64,000 nucleotides of DNA from Gammaproteobacteria bacterium (lineage in GTDB: Bacteria > Pseudomonadota > Gammaproteobacteria > Pseudomonadales > Azotimanducaceae), in assembly GCA_028821405.1 (NCBI GenBank), contig JAPPGK010000030.1:1-64000 (forward strand), written 5' to 3'. A program made the position numbers and the translations under genes. Positions 9,994 through 19,451 of this stretch are shown piece by piece (position 1 is the stretch's first letter; each line of letters starts with the position of its first letter). Under the pieces are notes generated by a model. It made no database searches and was not told the origin of the DNA. It was given only the letters and a program-made list of their open reading frames with translations.

Positions 9994-11160
9994 CTACGTG
10001 AGCAATTCCAGCCAATGTACGACGGGCACGCCCACGGCGTCCGCTAAGTGCGTTTGGCAGCCGACATTGGCGGTGGCGATCACGTCCGGGCCATGCCGGG
10101 CGAGGGCCGCCGCCTTGCGTTCCTTCAGTTCGTTCGCCATGCCCGGCTGCAGCAGGCTGTAGGAACCCGCCGATCCGCAGCAGAGATGTTGATCGGCGAC
10201 CGGGACGAGCCGATAGCCCGTGGCGGTCAGGATCTCCTCCACCAACCCGGTGAGCCGCTGGCCATGCTGCAGGGTGCAGGGCGGATGCCAGGCCACGGTT
10301 TCCGCTTCCCGCCCGTTGACCGGGTTCTTGTCGAAGTCGAACCCGGCGAGCACTTCTGCAACGTCCCGCACCTTGTCCGCGAACCGCATCGCGGCGTCGT
10401 CCCCGAGCAGCCGGCCGTAGTCCTTGAGGGTGACCCCGCAGCCGCTGGCGGTGGAGATGACGATGTCAACCTCGTCAGCCGCCAGTTGTTCCACGTTGCG
10501 GCGCATCGACGCGTGCGCCGCGGCGGTTCTGCCCGCATGTAGCGCCAAGCCGCCACAGCATTCCTCGGCGTCGGCGGCGAACGGTGCCATGCCCCGCGCT
10601 TCCAGCAGAGCCGCCAGGTGAGCGTTCACTTCCGGTGTCACAACCCGTTGCACGCAGCCCTGCATGAGCAATACACGACCGTGCGCGGGTAGGGGCCGAT
10701 GGCTAGGTGGACGCCTCAGTAGGCGACGTAGGCGGCGCGGCAATAGCCGCCGCAACGGCCGAGCCAGCGCGACGAGCGGCACGAGCAGGCCCGGTTTCGG
10801 TACGATGGCGAGCAGGAGCAGGCGAAGCAGGTTCCGGCTGGGCCGCTGCTCCTCGAGCACTTCGCGCCCGATCTCCGCGAGTTCCCCGTAGCGGACCCCG
10901 GAGGGGCAGGTGGTCTCGCAGGCCCGGCAGGTCAGGCAGCGGTCGAGGTGGGTGCGCGCCACCGCGTTGGCTTCGCCGGACTCGAGCAAGCCCTTGATGA
11001 GATAGATGCGACCGCGCGGCCCGTCCAGTTCGTCGCCGCGTACTTGGTAGGTGGGACAGGTCGCGTTGCACATGCCGCAGTGCACGCAGGTTCTCAAGAT
11101 CGCGTTGGCCCGGCGTCCCCGTTGCGTGGCGAGGGTGGCCTCGGGAATCTCGGTGCGCAC
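9994..11160 (-). CDS. glcF: Glycolate oxidase iron-sulfur subunit
   Basis: Two 4Fe-4S motifs (CVHCGMCNATCP, CLTCRACETTCPSGV), CCG domains; order glcD-glcE-glcF on minus strand. Confidence 0.93.
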   Translation of the reverse strand: MRTEIPEATLATQRGRRANAILRTCVHCGMCNATCPTYQVRGDELDGPRGRIYLIKGLLESGEANAVARTHLDRCLTCRACETTCPSGVRYGELAEIGREVLEEQRPSRNLLRLLLLAIVPKPGLLVPLVALARPLRRLLPRRLRRLLRRPPSHRPLPAHGRVLLMQGCVQRVVTPEVNAHLAALLEARGMAPFAADAEECCGGLALHAGRTAAAHASMRRNVEQLAADEVDIVISTASGCGVTLKDYGRLLGDDAAMRFADKVRDVAEVLAGFDFDKNPVNGREAETVAWHPPCTLQHGQRLTGLVEEILTATGYRLVPVADQHLCCGSAGSYSLLQPGMANELKERKAAALARHGPDVIATANVGCQTHLADAVGVPVVHWLELLT

Positions 11161-12198
11161 CTAGCCCTCCGTCGACCCCTGAAAGCCGCCGACGCCCGGA
11201 TTGAAGACGCCGTCGGGGTCGAAGGCATGCTTCAAGCGCGCCGTCACCTTCGCCGTCGCCGGATCGGCCGCCGGGCGCGTCGCGGGTTGCCGGCCCCGCG
11301 AAAACGTCGTCGCAAACCCGCCCTCCCCAAGCTCGACGGGCCCACCATGCGACCAGGCCTGGCATCCACCCCACTCGATGAGCGCGTCTCCCGACTCGAA
11401 TCGCGACCCTCGGGGCAGCGACCACCGGGTGAGCGCCCCGGCCGCGTCCGCAAAGAACGGGTGCGCATGGTCGCGCACCGCCGCCCACAACGCGGGGTCG
11501 GCCGGCTTCCCCAGGTCCAATGCCGAGCGGGCGCTCGATACGCCCGGCGCACTGCCCGAGAGGCGTAGGTGCAACGTGTTGCCAAGAAAGCATGTGCCCG
11601 TGATGGGAAGCGGTTGCCGCGCCCAGTCCCGAACCAGCCGTCCCGCCTCCCCGGCATCGCAGGGCACGGCAAGGGTCTCCTCGGCCGCCGGCACGGGCAG
11701 CACCCGCACGCTCGCCGAGAGAATCACGCCGAGGGCACCCCGGGCGCCGATCATGAGCCTGGACACGTCGTAGCCCGCCACGTTCTTCATCACGCTGCCG
11801 CCGAAACGCAGCCGTTCGCCCCGCCCGTTGACAATCTCGACCCCCAGAACGGCATCCCGGACACTGCCCCGCCACGGTCGCGCCGGGCCCGACAGGCCGC
11901 TCGCCAACGCACCGCCCAAGGTCCCCACCCCGTCGAACCGGGGCGGATCGAAGGGCAGCATCTGGCCTTTCTCCGCCAGGACGTCGGTCAACTCCCCGAG
12001 GGAGGTGCCCGCCCAAGCGGTCACGACCAATTCTTCCGGCCGGTAGTCGATGATCCCCGACAGGCTCTGGGTGGACAGCGTGTCCTCCCCGGCAAGGGGC
12101 CCAAGCAACGCCTTGCTGCCGTGGCCGACGATCGCGACGCTCGACGACATGCGGCGACACGCCGCCACGGCGGATTGCAGGCGATCGGCTTCGTGCAT
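11161..12198 (-). CDS. glcE: Glycolate oxidase FAD-binding subunit
   Basis: FAD-binding domain (PPRFDGVGTLGGALASGLSGPARPWRGSVRDAVLGVEIVNGRGE) between glcD and glcF. Confidence 0.93.
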   Translation of the reverse strand: MHEADRLQSAVAACRRMSSSVAIVGHGSKALLGPLAGEDTLSTQSLSGIIDYRPEELVVTAWAGTSLGELTDVLAEKGQMLPFDPPRFDGVGTLGGALASGLSGPARPWRGSVRDAVLGVEIVNGRGERLRFGGSVMKNVAGYDVSRLMIGARGALGVILSASVRVLPVPAAEETLAVPCDAGEAGRLVRDWARQPLPITGTCFLGNTLHLRLSGSAPGVSSARSALDLGKPADPALWAAVRDHAHPFFADAAGALTRWSLPRGSRFESGDALIEWGGCQAWSHGGPVELGEGGFATTFSRGRQPATRPAADPATAKVTARLKHAFDPDGVFNPGVGGFQGSTEG

Positions 12199-12313
12199 GC
12201 GACGTGGCAGCCGGGTTAGGCGCGCCGGGGACGGGGTTGTCCCGTTGCGCCGGACCCGGAGCGTGCGTCGCGGGCGACAGCAAGGGTCGCCCCGACGTTG
12301 GCGGGCCACGACA

Positions 12314-13765
12314 TTAGAACCGTTCCAGGTCGGGATGGGGAACACGGCCCTGGTGGACCCGCATGCCGCCGAGTTCGGAACAGCGTGCCAAGGTGGGGAT
12401 GGCCTTGCCCGGGTTCATGAGCCCATCGGGGTCGAAGGCGGCCTTCAGGGCATGGAACTGGCTCAGTTCCTCGTCGTTGAACTGCACGCACATGGTGTTC
12501 AGCTTCTCCACGCCGACGCCGTGTTCGCCGGTCACGGTGCCGCCGGCTTCCACGCAGAGCCGCAATATCCGGTCTCCGAGTTCCTCGGCCTGTTCCAACT
12601 GCCCCGGCAGATTGGCGTCGAACAGGATCAGCGGGTGCAGGTTGCCGTCGCCGGCATGGAACACGTTGGCGACGCGCAAGCCGAATTCCTCCGACAAGGT
12701 GCCGATGCCGTTCAGCACCTCGGCGAGCCTGGCACGGGGAATCGTCCCGTCCATGCAGTAGTAGTCCGGTGCCAGACGTCCCATCGCCGGAAACGCGGCC
12801 TTGCGCCCTTTCCAAAGGCGTTCCTGGGCCGCGGCATCCTCGGCCAGGCGAACCTCGGCCCCGTGGGCGACGAGCACCGATTGGACGCGCCGTGCGTCGG
12901 CGGCCACTTCCTCAACGGTCCCGTCGAGTTCGCAAAGCAGGATCGCCGCGGCTTCCCGGGGGTAGCCCGCGTCGGCGAAGTCCTCCGCGGCACGGATGGA
13001 CGGGTTGTCCATCATCTCGAGCCCCGCCGGGATGATGCCCTCGGCGATGATGGCGCCCACGGCCCGGCCGGCGTCTTCGAGAACGCCGAAAGATCCGAGC
13101 AGTACGGTCTTGGCCACCGGCAACGGCAGCAGTTTCACGGTGACTTCGGTGACCACCCCGAGCATGCCCTCGGAGCCCATCATGATCGCCAGGAGATCGA
13201 GACCCGGCGACTCCAGGGTCTTGCCGCCGAGAACGAGTTCGTCGCCTTCGAAGGTCTCGACCCTGAGTCCGATCACGTTGTGCACGGTGAGGCCGTACTT
13301 CAGGCAATGCACGCCCCCGGAGTTCTCCGCGACGTTGCCGCCGATGCTGCAGGCAAGCTGCGACGACGGATCCGGCGCGTAGTAGAGACCGTGCTCGCGC
13401 ACCGCTTCGCTGATGGCGAGATTGGTGACACCCGGTTCCAACGTCGCCGTGCAGGCATCGAGGTCGACCTCCTTGATGCGGTTCATCTTGGTCAAGGTCA
13501 ACAGCACGCCGTCCGTGAGCGGCCTCGCCCCGCCCGACAAACCCGTGCCGGCGCCGCGCGTGACCACCGGCACGCGGTGCTCGCGGCAGATGGCGAGCAC
13601 GGCCCGGACCTGTTCCACCGTCTCCGGCAGCACGACCGCCCAAGGGGTCTCCCGGATCGCCGTCAGGCCATCGGTCTCGAACGGTCGCACGGCGTGCTCG
13701 CCGGTCAGCACGGAGGAGCCCGGCAGACTGGCACGAAGCCTTGCGAGTACCTTGGGGTTCGACAT
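12314..13765 (-). CDS. glcD: Glycolate oxidase subunit GlcD (FAD-linked oxidase)
   Basis: VVTRGAGTGLSGGARPLTDGVLL, QLACSIGGNVAENSGGVHCLKYGLTVHNVIGL; C-terminal TGEHGVGVEKL. Confidence 0.94.
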   Translation of the reverse strand: MSNPKVLARLRASLPGSSVLTGEHAVRPFETDGLTAIRETPWAVVLPETVEQVRAVLAICREHRVPVVTRGAGTGLSGGARPLTDGVLLTLTKMNRIKEVDLDACTATLEPGVTNLAISEAVREHGLYYAPDPSSQLACSIGGNVAENSGGVHCLKYGLTVHNVIGLRVETFEGDELVLGGKTLESPGLDLLAIMMGSEGMLGVVTEVTVKLLPLPVAKTVLLGSFGVLEDAGRAVGAIIAEGIIPAGLEMMDNPSIRAAEDFADAGYPREAAAILLCELDGTVEEVAADARRVQSVLVAHGAEVRLAEDAAAQERLWKGRKAAFPAMGRLAPDYYCMDGTIPRARLAEVLNGIGTLSEEFGLRVANVFHAGDGNLHPLILFDANLPGQLEQAEELGDRILRLCVEAGGTVTGEHGVGVEKLNTMCVQFNDEELSQFHALKAAFDPDGLMNPGKAIPTLARCSELGGMRVHQGRVPHPDLERF

Positions 13766-13848
13766 GAGCCTCGATGGTGACTTGAGCGGCGTGGAGCGGT
13801 CTACCCGCGTCGTCGTACCATGACGGGGTTCCGCAAGCAAATCGAACT

Positions 13849-14394
13849 GTGCAGCACTGGGTATTCGGCTACGGCTCGCTCATCTGGCGGGTGGACTTTC
13901 CCCACCACGAACGGCGTCGAGCCGACGTTCGCGGTTGGGCGCGTCGTTTCTGGCAGGGCTCCCACGATCACCGCGGTACGCCGGATGCCCCCGGTCGCGT
14001 GGTGACCCTCGTCGAACAGGCAGATGCCGTGTGCGTCGGCGCCGCCTACCGCGTCGACGAAGCCGTGTTCGAGCACCTCGACCACCGAGAGAAGAACGGC
14101 TACGAGCGCGTAGGGGTGACGATGCGGCTGTCCGCGACCCACGGAGCGCCTCCCGCAGGCGACACCGTGAACGGCGTGACCTACATCGCGTCACCCGGAA
14201 ACGTCGCCTTTCTCGGGCCTGCGGACATCGACGACATGGTTGCGCAGATCGCACGTTCGCGCGGTCCGAGCGGCAGCAACCGCGACTACCTCTTCCAACT
14301 TGCAGCGGCCTTGAACGACCTCGGCTGCCAGGACGACCACGTCGGGGCGCTGATCGGGCGCTTGCACAGGCGCGGCGCGCAGCGTCCTCAGTAG
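13849..14394 (+). CDS. ChaC-like gamma-glutamylcyclotransferase
   Basis: VFGYGSLIWRVDFP; GWARRFWQGSHDHRGTPDAPGRVVTL; VFEHLDHREKNGYER. Confidence 0.88.
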   Translation: MQHWVFGYGSLIWRVDFPHHERRRADVRGWARRFWQGSHDHRGTPDAPGRVVTLVEQADAVCVGAAYRVDEAVFEHLDHREKNGYERVGVTMRLSATHGAPPAGDTVNGVTYIASPGNVAFLGPADIDDMVAQIARSRGPSGSNRDYLFQLAAALNDLGCQDDHVGALIGRLHRRGAQRPQ

Positions 14395-15140
14395 TCGACG
14401 ACGTCGTTCTCGAACGCGAAGCCGTGTTCCGGCATCACCAACCGGTGCCGGGGCCCCTTCCGGTCGGCGTCCCAGTCCTCGTAGCCGGCATCGCCCGCCC
14501 ATAGTGCGACGCGGACGCCGTCCGCCCGCTTGACCGCCCGGGTCTCGTAGAAGCGGGGGTCGCGGGAACCCAACTCCTTGAGCAGAGCACCCACCGGCCG
14601 GTAGAGGGACAGGTGATGGAGCGTCACCCAAGTCGGCGGTACCAAGTCGATTTCGCCTTCGGCATGCTTCGCGAGTGCATCCGCCGGCCGGATCCAACGG
14701 TGGTCCTCGATCTCGCCCCCGTCGATGTCGATGGCCTCGTCGCCTGCACGGGCCGCGAAGAACCAGGTGGCGAAGCGAACCGGGGTGCTCGGCGGCGGCG
14801 TCCAATGGGCAAACCAGATGAATGCGGCGGGATCGAGTGTGACCCCGGCCTCCTCCGCGGCCTCCCGCGCCGCAGCATTGCGCGCCGCCACGTCCTTGTC
14901 GCCATCCGCAGGGTAGTCCTCCGGATCGATGCGGCCACCCGGAAAGACCCACATGCCCCCGAAGGCGATCTTCGAGTTCTTGCGCAGCATGAGCACTTCC
15001 GGACCGTCGTGGGCATCGCGCAGCAGGACCACGGTGGCCGCCGGGGTCGCGGGGCGCGCCTCCTTGGCGGGATTGTCGAGGTCGCCGTAGATGTCGTTGG
15101 CGTGTTTGGTCGGTTCGTCTTGGCGTTTGCTCACGATCAA
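14388..15140 (-). CDS. NUDIX hydrolase
   Basis: Nudix-box-like GGRIDPEDYP...AAREAAEEAGV and MWVFPGG. Confidence 0.85.
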   Translation of the reverse strand: MIVSKRQDEPTKHANDIYGDLDNPAKEARPATPAATVVLLRDAHDGPEVLMLRKNSKIAFGGMWVFPGGRIDPEDYPADGDKDVAARNAAAREAAEEAGVTLDPAAFIWFAHWTPPPSTPVRFATWFFAARAGDEAIDIDGGEIEDHRWIRPADALAKHAEGEIDLVPPTWVTLHHLSLYRPVGALLKELGSRDPRFYETRAVKRADGVRVALWAGDAGYEDWDADRKGPRHRLVMPEHGFAFENDVVDY

Positions 15141-15820
15141 GACCCGGGAGTGGTCGCCGCGCTCGTTGGGTCCGCCGTCGTCTGCGCCGTCGGCACCGCT
15201 AGGCTAGAACGGTCGGCCTGTACGTTCTTACCAAGGAAATGGGGCGCGGTGGCGTTGTAGAGGCCAAGTCCGGCGATGAGTGCCAGCACGAGGAACACGT
15301 ACTTGTTCTGACTGCGGAGCGCATCGAACTTGGCGTCGAACTTGGCATCCATGGCCTCGAACCTGGCATCCACGGCGTCGAACTTGGCATCCACGCCGTC
15401 GAACTTGCCATCCACGCCGTCGAACTTGGCGTCGAACTTGGTCTCCAGCACGTCGATCCTGTTGCCGAGACCGTCGATGTCGCCCCTCAGTTCCGTGACG
15501 GCGTCGTTGAGGTCGCCCTTCAATCCCGTGACGGCGTCGTTGAGGTCGCCCTTCAATCCCGTGACGGCGTCGTTGAGGTCGCCCTTCAATCCCGTGACGG
15601 CGTCGTTGAGGTCGCCCTTCAATCCCGTGACGGCGTCGTTGAGGTCGCCCTTCAATCCCGTGACGGCGTCGTTGAGGTCTCTACGGGTCACCAGCCCTTC
15701 GGTGAGTTCGTCGTTCAGGGCGCGAGACATCCCCTCGGCCTGTCCCGGTTCCACACCGGCCTGTTTGAGCCGATCTGCATACCTTAGCGTGTCGATCACA
15801 GTGGCGGTCATGTCGTCCAA
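15137..15820 (-). CDS. Coiled-coil protein with 11-residue repeats and a C-terminal TM segment
   Basis: NDAVTGLKGDL x5 plus a variant copy, then heptad-like DAKFDGVDGKFD; C-terminal hydrophobic YVFLVLALIAGLGLYNA; 4-bp overlap with NUDIX start. Confidence 0.75.
   Translation of the reverse strand: MDDMTATVIDTLRYADRLKQAGVEPGQAEGMSRALNDELTEGLVTRRDLNDAVTGLKGDLNDAVTGLKGDLNDAVTGLKGDLNDAVTGLKGDLNDAVTGLKGDLNDAVTELRGDIDGLGNRIDVLETKFDAKFDGVDGKFDGVDAKFDAVDARFEAMDAKFDAKFDALRSQNKYVFLVLALIAGLGLYNATAPHFLGKNVQADRSSLAVPTAQTTADPTSAATTPGS
15495..15680. repeat. Tandem 33-bp repeat, five perfect copies plus a partial sixth
   Basis: gtgacggcgtcgttgaggtcgcccttcaatccc repeated with period 33 from 15495. Confidence 0.95.
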
Positions 15821-16041
15821 CTACGAGTAGTAAAACTACACGATGCACGACCGTTTGGGGCATGTCTGTAGGAAATCTGCCATGTCTTCAAAGAAATAAT
15901 GCCTCGTCCTGGGCAACATCGGCGACGGTCGCCGCCTCTTCGACGGATCGCCGCACGCGGAGGAACGAAATCGGCGCACCACACGGTAGAATGTCGCGTT
16001 TGTACGGACCCGCCTTCGGGGGCGCGTCCGGGGAGAAGGCC

Positions 16042-17181
16042 ATGAATTCCAGGCTCTGCGACGAACTCGGCATCGAGTTCCCGCTGTTCGCGTTCAGCCA
16101 CTGCCGCGACGTGATCGCGGCGGTCACCAACGCCGGCGGCTTCGGCGTGCTCGGCGCTGCGGGCCACTCGCCGGCCACCCTCGACATCGAACTCAACTGG
16201 ATCGATCAGCAGGTCGGCGGCAAATCCTACGGGGTCGACCTCCTGGTGCCGACCAGCATGGACAGCAAGGAACGCTCGCTCACCGCCCAGGAACTCGAAG
16301 ACCGCATCCCCGAGGAGCACAAACGCTACATCGCCGAACTCCTCGCCCAGCACGATATCGACACCGGCGATCTCTGGGACGACACCGCCCAGGACGGGGT
16401 CGGCGACAACATGCGCGAGGTCGGCGCCGGGAAGATTCTCGATGCCGCGTTCGCGCACCCCGTCAAACTCGTGGTCAATGCCCTTGGCGTGCCGCCGCCG
16501 TTCATGTTCGACCGGGCCCGGGCCAAGGGCATCAAGGTGGGCGCCCTGGCCGGTGCCAAGGAACACGCCATCAAACACGCCGAAGCGGGCGTGGACGTCA
16601 TCATCGTCGCCGGCACCGAGGCCGGCGGCCACTGCGGCGAAGTGTCCACCATGGTGCTGCTGCCCGAGGTGCTCGATGCGCTTGCACCGTACGGCAACCG
16701 CAGCCACGTGGTCGCCGCCGGCGGCATCGTCACCGGCCGGCAGATGGCGGCCTGCATGGCCATGGGGGCAGCGGGCGTCTGGACCGGTTCCGTGTGGCTC
16801 ACCACGGCGGAAGCCGAAACGCTGCCCGTCGTGAAGGAGAAGATGCTCGCCGCCAACTCGCGTCAGACCGTGCGTTCCCGAAGCCGAACCGGCAAGTACA
16901 CGCGTCAGCTCAAATCCGCGTGGACGGACGCCTGGACCACCGAGGAAGCACCGAATCCGTTGCCGATGCCGCTGCAGGGCGTGCTCGCCGGCGCCGCGTT
17001 CCGGAAGATCAACAAGCTTGCGCAGTCGGACCACCCGGGCGCGCGCCAACTCGTCAACTACTACGTCGGCCAAGGCGTTGGGCTGATGAACGAGACGGGT
17101 TCCGCGCGCACCGTGGTCTACAACTTCATGGCCGATTTCGCCGACGCCGCCGAACGGCTCGCGGATGCCGTCGGCGAGTAG
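16042..17181 (+). CDS. Nitronate monooxygenase / 2-nitropropane dioxygenase family protein
   Basis: VIAAVTNAGGFGVLGAAGHSP; VDVIIVAGTEAGGHCGEV; VVAAGGIVTGRQMAACMAMGAAGVWTGSVWL. Confidence 0.9.
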   Translation: MNSRLCDELGIEFPLFAFSHCRDVIAAVTNAGGFGVLGAAGHSPATLDIELNWIDQQVGGKSYGVDLLVPTSMDSKERSLTAQELEDRIPEEHKRYIAELLAQHDIDTGDLWDDTAQDGVGDNMREVGAGKILDAAFAHPVKLVVNALGVPPPFMFDRARAKGIKVGALAGAKEHAIKHAEAGVDVIIVAGTEAGGHCGEVSTMVLLPEVLDALAPYGNRSHVVAAGGIVTGRQMAACMAMGAAGVWTGSVWLTTAEAETLPVVKEKMLAANSRQTVRSRSRTGKYTRQLKSAWTDAWTTEEAPNPLPMPLQGVLAGAAFRKINKLAQSDHPGARQLVNYYVGQGVGLMNETGSARTVVYNFMADFADAAERLADAVGE

Positions 17182-17194
17182 CTGCCACCACCCG

Positions 17195-17974
17195 ATGCAA
17201 AAACCCCTCACCGTCGTGCACACGTCAGACGTGCACCTAGACAGCCGCGATACCGACAAGGCCACCGACGGGTTCCGCAGCCGCGCCGAACGCGCGTTCG
17301 CGGGTGTTGTCGACGCGACCCACGAGGTGGATGCCGACCTCCTGCTGATCGCCGGCGACCTGTTCGACAACAACCGCGTCGACGGGACCAACATCGACTT
17401 CGTCTATCGGCAGTTCGACCGCCTGCGCTGCCCGGTGGTGATGCTGCCGGGCAACCACGACGTACACGACGACAGCTCCGTCTGGAACCGCTTCGACTTC
17501 GACGAGGCAGGCGAGCACGTGCACGCCCTGATGTCCCACGACGGCAACTGCGTGACCCTCGACGAGATCGGTGCCCGGGTGTGGGGCAAGGCCATGGCCG
17601 AACACGCCCCCGAGAACTACCCGCTGGTGGGCGTGCCCGAGCGCCACGACCAGCATTGGAACATCGGCATGGCGCACGGCCAAGTTTGCGAACGTCGCGT
17701 CGGTCAAGGCTCGTCGCCGATCACCCGCGAGGAAATCCGCACGTCCGGCTTCGACTACCTGGCCCTCGGCCACATCCATGTCTGGGGAGATCACAGCGAG
17801 GGCGACACGGTGGCGGTCTATTCCGGCTCGCCGGTCGCCCACTTCGCCGGCGCCAACGGGGGATACGTGGCGGTGGTCAGTCTCTGCCCCCGCGACGGAG
17901 TTCGCGTCGAGAGCCGTAAGGTAACAAGCTGGGATCGGGTGATGGAGCGATCCAGCGGCGGTTTCCCGTTTTGA
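17195..17974 (+). CDS. Calcineurin-like metallophosphoesterase (SbcD/DNA-repair-exonuclease-like)
   Basis: HTSDVHLDSRD, ADLLLIAGDLFDNNRV, MLPGNHDVHDD, LALGHIHVWGDH. Confidence 0.88.
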   Translation: MQKPLTVVHTSDVHLDSRDTDKATDGFRSRAERAFAGVVDATHEVDADLLLIAGDLFDNNRVDGTNIDFVYRQFDRLRCPVVMLPGNHDVHDDSSVWNRFDFDEAGEHVHALMSHDGNCVTLDEIGARVWGKAMAEHAPENYPLVGVPERHDQHWNIGMAHGQVCERRVGQGSSPITREEIRTSGFDYLALGHIHVWGDHSEGDTVAVYSGSPVAHFAGANGGYVAVVSLCPRDGVRVESRKVTSWDRVMERSSGGFPF

Positions 17975-18004
17975 ACGCCCGAGGGCCTTAAGGGAGAACG
18001 ATCT

Positions 18005-19171
18005 ATGGAATTCCGTCTTGAAGCGAGGCAGTGGCTTGAAGCCAATTGCCCGGACAGCATGCGCCGGGGCATGGGCGGCTACACCGCCGGCGGCCGCAAG
18101 GCGGTGTACGGCAATCCCGACACCAAGCTGTGGCTCGACCGCATGGCCGAACGGGGCTGGACGGCGCCCACCTGGCCCAAGGAATACGGCGGCGGCGGGC
18201 TCACCAACGCCGAACTCATGATCCTCGACGACGAGATGCGGCGCATCAACGCGCCCGCCCCGTTGACCGGCCACGGACTCACCATGATCGGGCCCGCGAT
18301 CATCGAGTTCGGCACCGATGCCCAATGCCGGGAACACCTGCCGCCCATCACCCGCGGCGAGATCCGCTGGTGCCAGGGCTACAGCGAACCCGGCGCCGGT
18401 TCCGATCTCGCGGGCCTCATGATGCGCGCCGAGGAGGATGGCGACGACTTCGTGGTCAACGGCTCGAAGATCTGGACCTCCGGCGCCCAAGGCGCGGACT
18501 GGATCTTCTGCCTGGTGCGCACCGACTTCGAGGCGTCCAAGCACGAGGGCATCTCCTTCCTAGTGCTCGACATGGAGACACCCGGCGTCACCGTTACCCC
18601 CATCGAACTCATCAGCGGCGCCTCCGAGTTCTGCCAGACCTTCTTCGACGACGTGCGGGTTCCGAAGCGCAACCTGATCGGTCAGCCGGGCAACGGCTGG
18701 ACCGTGGGCAAACGGCTGCTGCAATACGAGCGCAGTTCCATCGGCGGGCGCGGCGGCACGCGCCAGAAGGCCAAGACCATCGACGCGTGGGCGAAGGAGT
18801 ACGTGGGCGAAGTGGAGGGACGGATCGCCGACCCGGCCGTCCGCGACGCCGTCACCGAACAGCGCATCGGCGACGACGCGTATCAACTGACCATCCGCCG
18901 TTCGTTCGAGGAGGCCACGAGTTCGCAGGCGCCCAGTTTCCTGTCGTCCATGTTCAAGCTCTACGGCACCGAGCAGAACATGCGCCGCAACGATTTGCTC
19001 ATGTCCATTCTCGGCACCCAAGGCCTCGGCTGGGCCGGCGACGGCTTCACCGGTGCCGAACGCGGCTCGACCCGCGGCTGGCTGCGCTCCAAGGCGAACT
19101 CCATCGAGGGGGGCACTTCCGAGATCCAGCGCAACATCATCGCCAAGCGGGTGCTGGGCCTGCCGGACTGA
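18005..19171 (+). CDS. Acyl-CoA dehydrogenase
   Basis: WCQGYSEPGAGSDLAGL, VVNGSKIWTSGAQGADWIF, C-terminal SIEGGTSEIQRNIIAKRVLGLPD. Confidence 0.94.
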   Translation: MEFRLEARQWLEANCPDSMRRGMGGYTAGGRKAVYGNPDTKLWLDRMAERGWTAPTWPKEYGGGGLTNAELMILDDEMRRINAPAPLTGHGLTMIGPAIIEFGTDAQCREHLPPITRGEIRWCQGYSEPGAGSDLAGLMMRAEEDGDDFVVNGSKIWTSGAQGADWIFCLVRTDFEASKHEGISFLVLDMETPGVTVTPIELISGASEFCQTFFDDVRVPKRNLIGQPGNGWTVGKRLLQYERSSIGGRGGTRQKAKTIDAWAKEYVGEVEGRIADPAVRDAVTEQRIGDDAYQLTIRRSFEEATSSQAPSFLSSMFKLYGTEQNMRRNDLLMSILGTQGLGWAGDGFTGAERGSTRGWLRSKANSIEGGTSEIQRNIIAKRVLGLPD

Positions 19172-19451
19172 CACTGCGTGGGTGGCGGATGACAGCGGCC
19201 GGGCCGCGATCGCGGAGTTCCCGTAGCGCCCCACAGCCGGGCGGGCCGCGTCCGAAGGACGCGCCTTCGCCATTCGCTGTGCGCTCTAACGCGCCGCTTG
19301 CGGCGCGCCGCCTCCGCCTCCGGCCCAGCCACATCGACCCCGAGGCCTGTCCGCCCCCGGGTCCGTGCACGGCACGCCGATTCAGCACAGGCGACGGCAC
19401 ACCCGGCCGCGTGCGATATTCTCGCCCCGACGTCATCCCGTAGACACGCCC

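Noticed and set aside
9960-10000. REP-like motif (agggaacacccttgtcccgtcccg) with look-alikes near 40995, 53010 and 62700
   Set aside because: Matches are short and loosely similar; cannot separate a REP family from GC-rich chance without a genome-wide count.
9994-13765. Unusual glycolate oxidase arrangement
   Set aside because: glcD-glcE-glcF order is the ordinary one; no anomaly.
12050-13780. 576-aa plus-strand ORF
   Set aside because: Antisense shadow ORF of glcD/glcE, which have clear conserved motifs.
15495-15680. CRISPR-like or minisatellite non-coding array
   Set aside because: Repeats are head-to-tail without spacers and stay in frame inside a plausible CDS.
15808-17394. 528-aa minus-strand ORF
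   Set aside because: Antisense to the nitronate monooxygenase gene; low-complexity composition, no motif.
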